Origin: Actinomycetota bacterium
GTDB taxonomy: Bacteria; Actinomycetota; Acidimicrobiia; Acidimicrobiales; Ilumatobacteraceae
Assembly: GCA_005778215.1 (NCBI GenBank)
Contig: SXKB01000091.1
Span: 1-49,798 of the forward strand
Direction of reading: 5' to 3'
DNA: 49,798 bases
The position numbers were made by a program, and so were the translations under genes. How positions within the stretch are numbered: position 1 is the stretch's first letter; every line of letters begins with the position of its first letter. Positions 17,863 to 25,447 of this stretch are shown in pieces. The notes beneath the pieces were generated by a model. It was not told the DNA's origin. It made no database searches and saw only the letters and a list, made by a program, of their open reading frames with translations.

Positions 17863-20089
17863 CCGTCACGTAGCGGAGATCACCGGTGGGGCTGAACGTG
17901 CCCACCAGATCGGCCACCACGTGCATCTGCGACGACACCTTCACGCAGAACGTGCCGTCGGGGTCGACGGGTACTGCCGCGAGGTTCGCCACTGCGCCAC
18001 CGACCACGGCCTGCACGGCAGGCGCCGTGGGTCGTGCCGCGGTGAACGTGGAGCACGCCGCGGGTGTCACCGTGCCCGGCGCCGTGGCGTTCACCGCGAC
18101 CAGGTTCACCAACACGGCCGATGCGCCGGCCGGCGCAGCGATGCGCACGATGCTGCCCGCCGCGTTCGGCAGGTTGCAGCGCTCGACCTGCGTGATCGGG
18201 TCCTTCCAGCACTTCCGTGTGTCGACCAACCGGGAGGGGGTGAGCGCCGTGTAGCCCAGGCCGCCCTGTGCCGGCGGCGCGAAGAAGCCGGTGACGTCGA
18301 CCACCAACTGGGTGTTGCGTGTGGACCACGTGCAGAACTGCGAGCCGAGTTCCGTGCTCAGCGTCGGCACCACTGCCATGTTGGCCGTGGCCGGGTCGAG
18401 GTTCGTGAAGTTCACGTTGCTGTAGCGCTGCGCGCCCGGTGCCAGCACGTCGCACGAGCCGGCCACCGTGTAGCCGGGCGCCGACGGAGCGACCACCGTG
18501 ATGTTCGCCATCGTGGCCACCGGGGTCATGCCCGTCGCCGCCACGCTCATCACCTCGGTGGGGGCCACCACGGGCGACGGCGCGAAGCACACCCCTTCGG
18601 GCGTGCAGTAGGTGTTGGTGCGGCTGTCGACCGTGCGCATCGGCGACACCGGTGTGAACAGGTTCCCATCGGGCGCGGCGGCCGACGGTGAGAAGTAGCC
18701 CTGCACGTCGACCACGAGGTGGAATGCCGACGACTGGTAGATGCAGAACCGACCCTTGCTGTCGAGCGGCACCACAGCGGTCGACGACGTGGTGCGACCG
18801 ACGCGCACGTTCGCCGTGGACCAGGCTCGGTTGCCGGTGGGCCGTGCGGCGCAGTCCTCGGCCGCCAGCCAGCCCGGCGCCTGCACGCCGGTCGAGACGA
18901 TGTTCACCAGCGCCGCAGTGGCCCCGGCGGGCGGTGCCGTGGTGACGGCCACACGAGTGCCTGCGGGCGGGGTCTCGCCGCGCATCAGACACCAGTTCAC
19001 CTGCACGCCGGCTTCGTTCACGACGTCGATGCACTTGCCCGAGCCGGTGTTGCGGCGCAGGATCGCCTGCGCCTGCGCCGGCGTGCCGTTGAACTCGAAG
19101 TGCATCGGGTCGCGCACCACCGACGAGCGCCACTGCGTGGGCGACTGGCAGCCGCTGGTCCAGGCGTAGCCGCCCCAGTACAGGCCCCACTTCTCGGCGG
19201 TCTGCACCACCCAGCGCGGCATGTCGGTCTTCATCGGCGTGCTGCACGCGGTGACGCCGTTGATGGCGTAGTACCGCACCATCGGGTTCTTCACCGTGTT
19301 GATGTCGCTCGCCAGTCCGAACGCGTGGTTCGAGAGCGAGTACCGGGTCTGGCCCGCGCAGTCCTTCCGGGTGCTGGCCGTGCACCGGAACACCCACGTG
19401 CCGCCGTCGTTGATGACGTAGCCCTTGCGTTGGATCTCCGCGTAGAACCCTTCGAACAGCGGCAGAGCGTCCTTGAACGACCGCAACTGTCCCACCCGCA
19501 TCGCACCGATCGGCGTGGTGTTGGCGACCAACTGCCGCTCGAACGCGGCCAGTGCCGGGCTGCCGTTGTAGCCCCACCCGAGCCACTTCCACCCGGTCGG
19601 CGGGAACGTGCCGCCCACGGTGCGCTGCACCCCGAGCTTCGTGGCCATCACCTGGTCGACCACGCCGGTGACGGGCAGGCTGTTGGCGTACTGGTACGCC
19701 TTCACCGCCGCCAACGTCTGCGAGCCGAACGCGCCGTCCGCGATGAGCGAGGCCCCCGCCCTGTTCAGCGCCTCCTGCACCTTGGCCACCGTGGTCTCGT
19801 TGGCACCGAGACCGAGGTTCACCCATGCCACCACGGTGGGGTTCTCGGGTTCGGGGAACGGCGCCCGCGGCCAGCCGCGCGCATCGGGCAACTCGGCGCC
19901 CGCCATCAGCACGCACCCGGCGACGTCGCCGTTGTTGGCCTGTGTGGTGGTGCACCGCGGCGGGGAGGTGGGAATGGTCCACGGTGGGTCGGCGGCCACC
20001 GCCACCTGCGGCGTGGCGGTCGGCACCGCACTCGCCACCACACCGGCGGCGAGGGCACACGCGAGCAGGGTGCGCCGCAGTCCGAACAT
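17822..20089 (-). CDS. Secreted peptidoglycan-binding, M15/VanY-like D-Ala-D-Ala carboxypeptidase with three C-terminal repeats
   Basis: A 755-residue exported protein. The signal peptide is MFGLRRTLLACALAAGVVASA. A peptidoglycan-binding domain lies at about 85 to 155 (VAKVQEALNRAG, DGAFGSQTLAAVKAYQ). An M15-type peptidase domain lies at about 155 to 350, with zinc-ligand motifs SNHAFGLASDIN and DPMHFEF. The last ~400 residues hold three copies of a ~130-residue cysteine-containing beta repeat, marked by VVDVQGYFSP/VVDVTGFFAP/VADLVGTFSP and TVDSR/LVDTRK/LLDSRPP. Such repeats are common on surface proteins of this lineage. The start at 20089 is set by the signal peptide. It probably trims stem peptides outside the membrane and is held to the wall. 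Confidence 0.88.
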   Translation of the reverse strand: MFGLRRTLLACALAAGVVASAVPTATPQVAVAADPPWTIPTSPPRCTTTQANNGDVAGCVLMAGAELPDARGWPRAPFPEPENPTVVAWVNLGLGANETTVAKVQEALNRAGASLIADGAFGSQTLAAVKAYQYANSLPVTGVVDQVMATKLGVQRTVGGTFPPTGWKWLGWGYNGSPALAAFERQLVANTTPIGAMRVGQLRSFKDALPLFEGFYAEIQRKGYVINDGGTWVFRCTASTRKDCAGQTRYSLSNHAFGLASDINTVKNPMVRYYAINGVTACSTPMKTDMPRWVVQTAEKWGLYWGGYAWTSGCQSPTQWRSSVVRDPMHFEFNGTPAQAQAILRRNTGSGKCIDVVNEAGVQVNWCLMRGETPPAGTRVAVTTAPPAGATAALVNIVSTGVQAPGWLAAEDCAARPTGNRAWSTANVRVGRTTSSTAVVPLDSKGRFCIYQSSAFHLVVDVQGYFSPSAAAPDGNLFTPVSPMRTVDSRTNTYCTPEGVCFAPSPVVAPTEVMSVAATGMTPVATMANITVVAPSAPGYTVAGSCDVLAPGAQRYSNVNFTNLDPATANMAVVPTLSTELGSQFCTWSTRNTQLVVDVTGFFAPPAQGGLGYTALTPSRLVDTRKCWKDPITQVERCNLPNAAGSIVRIAAPAGASAVLVNLVAVNATAPGTVTPAACSTFTAARPTAPAVQAVVGGAVANLAAVPVDPDGTFCVKVSSQMHVVADLVGTFSPTGDLRYVTVTPSRLLDSRPPA

Positions 20090-20167
20090 GTCCTCTTCAT
20101 CGGCACGCGCGCACAGTTTCTTGACGAAGCGAGGAATGCAATCCGCACCGCCGCGGTTGCACGGCCC

Positions 20168-20641
20168 GTGACCAGCACCGATTCCCCCGACCTGGCGTCC
20201 GTCGAACGCTTCATCCCCGCCCCCGCCGAGGCCATCTTCGATCTGCTCGCCGATCCGTCGCGCCATCAGGAGATCGACGGCTCCGGCACGGTGAAGGGCC
20301 CGAGCGAAGGGTCGCAGCGCCTGGCGCTCGGCTCGAAGTTCGGGATGTCGATGAAGGCCGGCCTGTCGTACTCGATGGTGAACACCGTCGTGGAGTTCGA
20401 GGAGAACCGTCGCATCGCGTGGCAGCCCCGGCCATCGCTGTCGTTCATGCGGTGGCTCGCCGGTGGACGCATCTGGCGCTACGAACTCGAACCCCAGGAG
20501 GGTGGCACCCTGGTGCGCGAGACCTGGGACATCACCCAGGAGGCCCATCCGCGTGCGGTGCGCGGCATGCGCTCCAAGGTCATCGACTCGATGACCAAGA
20601 CGCTCGAGCGCATCGAGCAGGTGGTCGCCCCGTCCGCGTGA
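20168..20641 (+). CDS. SRPBCC (START-like) family protein
   Basis: A 157-residue protein starting at a GTG (TSTDSPDLASVERFIPAPAEAIFDLLADPSRHQEIDGSG). The IPAPAEAIFDLLADPSRH segment is the classic opening of polyketide cyclase/dehydrase-like SRPBCC domains, which form a cavity for hydrophobic ligands. VVEFEENRRIAW and GTLVRETWDI are the later strands. The ligand and role are unknown. The ORF-track entry begins at 18719 within the opposite-strand peptidase and is mostly shadow. It diverges from that peptidase with 78 bases between starts and converges on the BrkB-VOC gene with 6 bases between stops. Confidence 0.88.
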   Translation: MTSTDSPDLASVERFIPAPAEAIFDLLADPSRHQEIDGSGTVKGPSEGSQRLALGSKFGMSMKAGLSYSMVNTVVEFEENRRIAWQPRPSLSFMRWLAGGRIWRYELEPQEGGTLVRETWDITQEAHPRAVRGMRSKVIDSMTKTLERIEQVVAPSA

Positions 20642-20647
20642 CGCGAC

Positions 20648-21904
20648 TCAGGGGTGGCTGGCGTCGATGACGCAGAACCGGTTGCCCTCGGTGTCGGCCA
20701 GCACCACGAAGTCGGGGTCGTCGGGGTAGTCCCACGCCACCCGAGTGGCACCCAGCTCGACCAGTCGGTCGATCTCGGCACGCTGGTGCGTGGCCGAGTC
20801 GGTGATGAGATCGAGGTGCACTCGTGGTCGGTCCTGCACCGGCACGTCCGACCGATGGACGGCGATGCGCGTGCCGACTCGATCGGGCGGCACGAGGATG
20901 GTGAATGCATCGGCTGCGTCGGGGAAGGCCACCACCTCGTAGTCGAACGCCCGGCTCCAGAAGCGCGCGGCTCGTTCGACGTCGTCGGCGCCGAGCACCA
21001 CGGTGCCGAGGCGCACCGTGCCCTCGCCGCTGGTGGGCGCCGGCGCTCGATCGAGACGGTCGTCGTACCGTCGGATGGGCAGCACCGTGTTCATCTCGGC
21101 GCCCAGCAGCGCGGCCATCGAGTGCAGGCCCATCCAGAACATCAGCCCGATCACCGTGGCGAACGAGCCGTAGATGGGGTTGGCGCGCACGATGGCGCGT
21201 GTCATCAACGTCGCGCCGGCCACCTGGAACACCGTGAAGGCAACACCCCCGAACACCGCACCCGGCCACCACTGCCGGGGCTTCGGACGCCGCGTGCTCA
21301 GCCAGTGGTACGTGGCACCGAGCACGAGCGTGTTGATGGCCAGGGTTCCGAGCAGCAGCCACACGCGACTGCCCCACTCGGTGCGCGTCGCGCTCACCAG
21401 ACCGGTCAACATCGCCGCGCCGATCTGCGCAGCACCGATCACCACGATCGCGATGAGCGACTGCAACCGCGCCTTCAGCGCGTTCGGTCGCTGCGCCAAC
21501 GGCACATCGGCGATGTCGTCGAGCGCCATCTGCAGCACGTTGAACGCCTTCAGGCCGGCCCACAGCGCGGTGAGCAGACCGACCACCAACAGCGTGACGC
21601 TGCCGCGCAACAGGCTGGGATCCTGCTCGAGTTCACTCCCGATGATGGGGAAGTTGGCGAGCACCGAATCGATGATGCGCTGTTGCAGTTCCTCGTTGTC
21701 CTGCAGCACGAACCCGAGCACGGTGGTGAACACCAGCATCAGCGGGAACACCGACAGGAACCCGTAGTGCGCGACCAGCGCACTGTTGCGGCCGGTGCGA
21801 TGCAGCCGGAAGCGCTCGATGGCCATCACCAACGTGTTCGCCAACGGCCAGCGACGACGCACGTCGAGCACCCGTGCGTGCGTCGTCCAGTTCGATCGGG
21901 CCAT
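20648..21904 (-). CDS. YihY/BrkB family membrane protein fused to a C-terminal VOC (glyoxalase-like) domain
   Basis: A 418-residue protein from one uninterrupted frame. Residues 1 to about 285 are a YihY/BrkB protein with about six membrane helices (VAHYGFLSVFPLMLVFTTVLGF, GSVTLLVVGLLTALWAGLKAFNVLQ, WPGAVFGGVAFTVFQVAG, FATVIGLMFWMGLHSMAALLGAEMN). After a short linker (RAPAPTSGEG), residues 295 to 418 form a VOC domain (LGTVVLGADDVERAARFWSRAF, RVHLDLITDS, DFVVLADTEGNRFCVID). The VOC part resembles stand-alone actinobacterial VOC proteins. No stop or clear ribosome-binding site separates the two. YihY's function is unsettled. The ATG at 21904 replaces the far longer ORF-track start. Confidence 0.87.
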   Translation of the reverse strand: MARSNWTTHARVLDVRRRWPLANTLVMAIERFRLHRTGRNSALVAHYGFLSVFPLMLVFTTVLGFVLQDNEELQQRIIDSVLANFPIIGSELEQDPSLLRGSVTLLVVGLLTALWAGLKAFNVLQMALDDIADVPLAQRPNALKARLQSLIAIVVIGAAQIGAAMLTGLVSATRTEWGSRVWLLLGTLAINTLVLGATYHWLSTRRPKPRQWWPGAVFGGVAFTVFQVAGATLMTRAIVRANPIYGSFATVIGLMFWMGLHSMAALLGAEMNTVLPIRRYDDRLDRAPAPTSGEGTVRLGTVVLGADDVERAARFWSRAFDYEVVAFPDAADAFTILVPPDRVGTRIAVHRSDVPVQDRPRVHLDLITDSATHQRAEIDRLVELGATRVAWDYPDDPDFVVLADTEGNRFCVIDASHP

Positions 21905-21924
21905 CGCTCCCGAGGCTACGCAGG

Positions 21925-22479
21925 TCAGGCCATCTCGGCGAGGCGTTTGCCGGCCAGGTCGTGGCCGAGCATCACGAGCACCGTGGCGTCGGCCAGGTTC
22001 TCGTTGGCGCCGGTGATCCACACCGGGGTGGGCATCGGGAGGATCTCGAGTCCGCCCATCAGGCGGCTCACCGACCGTGCCACCTCTTCGCTGCCGGCGA
22101 CCACGTAGATCTTGCTGACATCGAGATCGGCGTCGGGCCCGGCGCCGTTGGTGGCCTTGCGCGTGTCGAAGCCGAGCGCGGCGAACTCGTCGGTGAGCAC
22201 GCCGGCGGCACCGTCGATGCCCGACGCGTTGGCCACCTTCAGCACGCCACCCACGACGACGAGCGGCGCCGTGGTGGTGGTGGGCGGCAGCGTGGTGGTG
22301 GTGCTCGTCGATGTGCTGGTGGACGTCGTCGACGTGGACGTGGAGGTGGAGGTCGACGACGCCGCAGGCTCGGCGTCGCCGATGTCGCTGCTGCAGGCAG
22401 CGACGGTACCGACGAGGAACGCGACCGCGACCAGGCGGCGCGCGAACGAGGCGGGGCGAGCGGGGGGAGTGCGCGTCAC
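21925..22479 (-). CDS. Lipoprotein with LytR C-terminal domain
   Basis: A 184-residue protein starting at a GTG (VTRTPPARPASFARRL). The lipoprotein signal VAVAFLVGTVAACSS has its lipobox Cys about residue 28. A Thr/Ser-only linker follows (STSTSTSTSTTSTSTSTSTT). The final ~100 residues look like a LytR_C domain (VLKVANASGIDGAAGVLTDEFAALGFDT...YVVAGSEEVARSV), found at the end of LCP cell-wall ligases and as separate lipoproteins. It lies 20 bases upstream of the BrkB-VOC gene on the same strand. A wall-associated role is likely but unproven. The ORF-track start at 22536 is too early. Confidence 0.8.
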   Translation of the reverse strand: MTRTPPARPASFARRLVAVAFLVGTVAACSSDIGDAEPAASSTSTSTSTSTTSTSTSTSTTTTLPPTTTTAPLVVVGGVLKVANASGIDGAAGVLTDEFAALGFDTRKATNGAGPDADLDVSKIYVVAGSEEVARSVSRLMGGLEILPMPTPVWITGANENLADATVLVMLGHDLAGKRLAEMA

Positions 22480-22537
22480 GCCCACCAGCCTGACCGACCG
22501 CGCGGCCCAACTCAAGTCTTGGTGCGAAGCTGTCACG

Positions 22538-23287
22538 ATGCTGGGGCCGATCCGTCATGCGCGGCGCACCGATGTGACGGCGATGATCGCCATCGCCGAG
22601 GACGGCGACGCGCCGGGGGTGGACGAAGGGTATCTCGACTTCGTCGCCGCACAGGGTCGGCTGATGGTGGGGTGCGAAGGCCTCGACGGCCCGGTGCTCG
22701 GTTTCGCCGGCAGCATCCCCGTGGGCGGCGCGGCCATGGTGACCGATCTGTTCGTGTCCACGCTGCACCGTGGCGCCGGTCTCGGCGGTGCGTTGCTGTC
22801 GGCGGTGACCGATGGATTCGAGCGTCGCATGACGTGCAGCTCCGCGCATCCGGCCGCTCGGGCCGCGTACGCCCGGGCCGGCCTCGAACCGCGCTGGCCC
22901 GTGCTGGTGCTGCAGGGCGACGCCCACGGTGGCGGCGGCGGCCTCGCCGAAGGTCCGTGGTGCCACGACCGTCACGAGCTGATCGACTACTACCGATCCA
23001 CCGGCGCGCACATCGGGCCCGGCCATGTGGTGCACCGTGCCGTCACCGGCGGCGCAGTCCACCGCGTGCTGCGGATGGTGAGCGCGCGACCCACGCTCGA
23101 TGCCGCCCGACTGCTCGCCGCGTTGCCGGCCGGGGAGCCGGTGGAGTGGTGCGTGCCAGCGCGTTCGCCGTTCGCCGAACGCCTCGTCGCGCATGGCTTC
23201 GAGGTGGTCGACGAGGATTTGTTCTGCGCGACACCGGGCCTGGATCTGGAGCCGGAATTAGTTGCACTGCACAGAGGACTGCTCTGA
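22538..23287 (+). CDS. GNAT-family N-acetyltransferase-like protein
   Basis: A 249-residue protein starting MLGPIRHARRTDVTAMIAIAE. The acetyl-CoA loop of a GNAT fold is visible (MVTDLFVSTLHRGAGLGGALLSAVTDG), followed by AHPAARAAYARAGLEPRW. A second, weaker GNAT-like half follows (VEWCVPARSPFAERLVAHGFEVVDEDLFC), so this may be a two-domain protein with one degenerate half. The substrate is unknown. The start is 58 bases from the divergent lipoprotein gene. The ORF-track start at 22112 runs through that gene and is spurious. Confidence 0.82.
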   Translation: MLGPIRHARRTDVTAMIAIAEDGDAPGVDEGYLDFVAAQGRLMVGCEGLDGPVLGFAGSIPVGGAAMVTDLFVSTLHRGAGLGGALLSAVTDGFERRMTCSSAHPAARAAYARAGLEPRWPVLVLQGDAHGGGGGLAEGPWCHDRHELIDYYRSTGAHIGPGHVVHRAVTGGAVHRVLRMVSARPTLDAARLLAALPAGEPVEWCVPARSPFAERLVAHGFEVVDEDLFCATPGLDLEPELVALHRGLL

Positions 23288-23305
23288 ATGGCCTAAGGTC
23301 CGGTC

Positions 23306-25447
23306 GTGCGTCGCTGGGGGGCTCGCCACATCTCTACGTCTGCGGTTGCGTGGGGCACGGTCGCGGCCGTGGTGCTGCTGCAACTGGTGCACTACCCCAT
23401 GCCGTTCGGCGTGTGGGTGGAGAGCGCGGTGAAGGGCGTGCTCTCGTCGATGCTCGCCATCGGCCTCGCCCTCATCTACCGGGCCAACCGCGTGGTGAAC
23501 TTCGCGCAAGCCGAGCTGGGCACCGTGCCCACCGGGTTCGCCGCCTCGTTCATCCTGTTCTGGGGCTGGCCGTACTTCCTGGGCATGGGCGTGGGCCTGG
23601 TGATGGCCTTGCTGCTGGGCGCCATCGTGGAGATCGCCTTCATCCGCCGGTTCCGCAACTCGCCGCGCATGGTGGTGACGGTGGCGACGTTGGGCATCAC
23701 CCAGCTGCTGCTCGTGCTCGGCATCCTCATCCCACGCTGGTGGGGTCGCAATCTCGCCAGTGAACGACTCGACCCGCCGGTCGACTGGAAGTTCACGCCC
23801 AGCTTCCAGCTGAAGTTCTGGGAGGCGCAGCCCGACAGCTACATCCTCAACGCGAACCACCTCATCGCCCTGGTGGTGGGTCCGGCCGCCGTCCTGTTCG
23901 TGGCGTGGTTCCTGAACCGCAGCCGTCTGGGCACCGCCATCCGTGCCTCGGCCGAACGCACCGACCGCGCTGCGATGCTGGGCATCCCCGTGTCGCGATT
24001 GAACACCGTGGTGTGGGCCATCGCCGGTGCGCTCGCCTACCTGGGCCTGTTCCTCCGCAGTGGCATCAGCGGCGTGCCGCTGGGTTTCGCCGCCGGCCTG
24101 CCCGCGCTGCTGGTCGCGCTCGCCGCACTGGTGATCGGTCGACTGGAACGGTTGCCCACCATCGCGTGTGCCGCGATGGCACTCACCCTGTTGGAGTCGG
24201 GCATCAACTGGAACTCCGAGTCGCCGTTCCTCGCCTACCCCATCATGGCGGGGGCGATGTTCGTGGCGCTGCTGGCCCAGCGGTCCAGCGCGCTGCGCCG
24301 CGACAACGATGCCACCAGCAGTTGGCGCGGTGCCGAACAGGTGCGACCCGTTCCACCCGCGTTGGCGAACCACGGCTGGGTGCCCACCGTGCGCTGGACG
24401 CTCATCGCGCTCGGCGTGCTGGGCGTGGTGGCGGTGCCGCTGGTGCTCGACGTCGACCTGGTGATCAAGGCCACCGCCCTGGTTGCGTTCGTGCTCATCG
24501 GTCTGTCGTTGGTGGTGCTCACCGGATGGGCAGGACAGATCTCGTTCGGGCAGATGGCGCTCGCCGGCATCGGCGCCGCGGTCAGCGCCACCCTCACCTG
24601 GCGGTGGCACGTCGACATGACGCTCGGCCTCGTGCTCGGCGGCTTGGCAGGCGGCGTTGCGGCGTTCGTGGTGGGTCTGCCCGCGTTGCGGCTGCGCGGG
24701 CTGTACCTCGCCGTCACGACGTTCGCGCTGTCGCTCGCCACCGAGTACTGGTTGTTGAACGACCGGTTCTTCTCGTGGTTCCCGAAGGCCGAGACCGGTT
24801 TCGACCGCGACCCGTTGTTCGGCAAGGTGCGCGTCGACACTCCCACCCGCTTCTACGCCTACTCCGTGCTCGTGCTCACGGTGGCGCTGCTGGCGCTGCG
24901 TGGCATCCGGCGTACCCGCACCGGGCGCGTCATCGTGGCCATCCGTGAGAACGAACGCGCCGCACAGAGCTACTCCGTCGGCGTGGTGCGCGCCAAGCTC
25001 ACCGCGTTCGTGATCAGCGGCATCATCGCCGGCGTCGGCGGTGCGCTGTTGGCACAGGGCAACACCAGCTTCAGCATCGCCACCTTCACCACCGCCGAGA
25101 GCTTCAACGTGTTCATCAGCGCCGTCATCGGCGGCCTCGGCATGCTGAGCGGCGCATTCCTCGGCGCGCTGTACCTGCGCGGCACGCGCTGGTTCATCAA
25201 CGACCAGGCGTGGCAGCTGCTGTCCACCGGGTTCGGCGTGCTGCTGGTGCTGCTGGTGCTGCCTGGCGGCCTCGGCAGCCTGTGGGTGAAGCTGCGCGAC
25301 GTGGGTGTGCGCCTGCTCACCGGCCGTCGGGTCGACGACCCCGACGTGCTGGCCGAGTCGGCACCCGCCCCGGAGCCGGTCGACGAACCCGAGCCCGACG
25401 ACACGCCGGCACCCGCCCCGGCCGCACTGGAGGCGGATCCCGCATGA
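23306..25447 (+). CDS. Branched-chain amino acid-type ABC permease, LivH-LivM fusion
   Basis: A 713-residue membrane protein that joins both permeases of a Liv/HAAT importer. Residues 1 to about 330 are LivH-like (LALIYRANRVVNFAQAELGTV, then the ATPase-contact loop SRLGTAIRASAERTDRAAMLGIPVSRL near 204). After a connecting segment, residues about 365 to 670 are LivM-like (LVVLTGWAGQISFGQMALAGIGA and the loop RTGRVIVAIRENERAAQSYSV near 538). A cytoplasmic Pro/Ala/Glu-rich tail follows (APAPEPVDEPEPDDTPAPAPA). It starts at a GTG and overlaps the next gene by four bases (ATGA). LivHM fusions occur in actinobacteria; the substrate is not shown by sequence. Confidence 0.93.
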   Translation: MRRWGARHISTSAVAWGTVAAVVLLQLVHYPMPFGVWVESAVKGVLSSMLAIGLALIYRANRVVNFAQAELGTVPTGFAASFILFWGWPYFLGMGVGLVMALLLGAIVEIAFIRRFRNSPRMVVTVATLGITQLLLVLGILIPRWWGRNLASERLDPPVDWKFTPSFQLKFWEAQPDSYILNANHLIALVVGPAAVLFVAWFLNRSRLGTAIRASAERTDRAAMLGIPVSRLNTVVWAIAGALAYLGLFLRSGISGVPLGFAAGLPALLVALAALVIGRLERLPTIACAAMALTLLESGINWNSESPFLAYPIMAGAMFVALLAQRSSALRRDNDATSSWRGAEQVRPVPPALANHGWVPTVRWTLIALGVLGVVAVPLVLDVDLVIKATALVAFVLIGLSLVVLTGWAGQISFGQMALAGIGAAVSATLTWRWHVDMTLGLVLGGLAGGVAAFVVGLPALRLRGLYLAVTTFALSLATEYWLLNDRFFSWFPKAETGFDRDPLFGKVRVDTPTRFYAYSVLVLTVALLALRGIRRTRTGRVIVAIRENERAAQSYSVGVVRAKLTAFVISGIIAGVGGALLAQGNTSFSIATFTTAESFNVFISAVIGGLGMLSGAFLGALYLRGTRWFINDQAWQLLSTGFGVLLVLLVLPGGLGSLWVKLRDVGVRLLTGRRVDDPDVLAESAPAPEPVDEPEPDDTPAPAPAALEADPA

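Noticed and set aside
18719-20641. 640-codon plus-strand ORF opposite the M15 peptidase
   Set aside because: Only its last 157 codons (SRPBCC domain) have protein features; the rest is antisense to the peptidase.
23258-24610. 450-codon minus-strand ORF opposite LivHM
   Set aside because: It is antisense shadow with His/Gln/Gly-rich low complexity and no start-site context.
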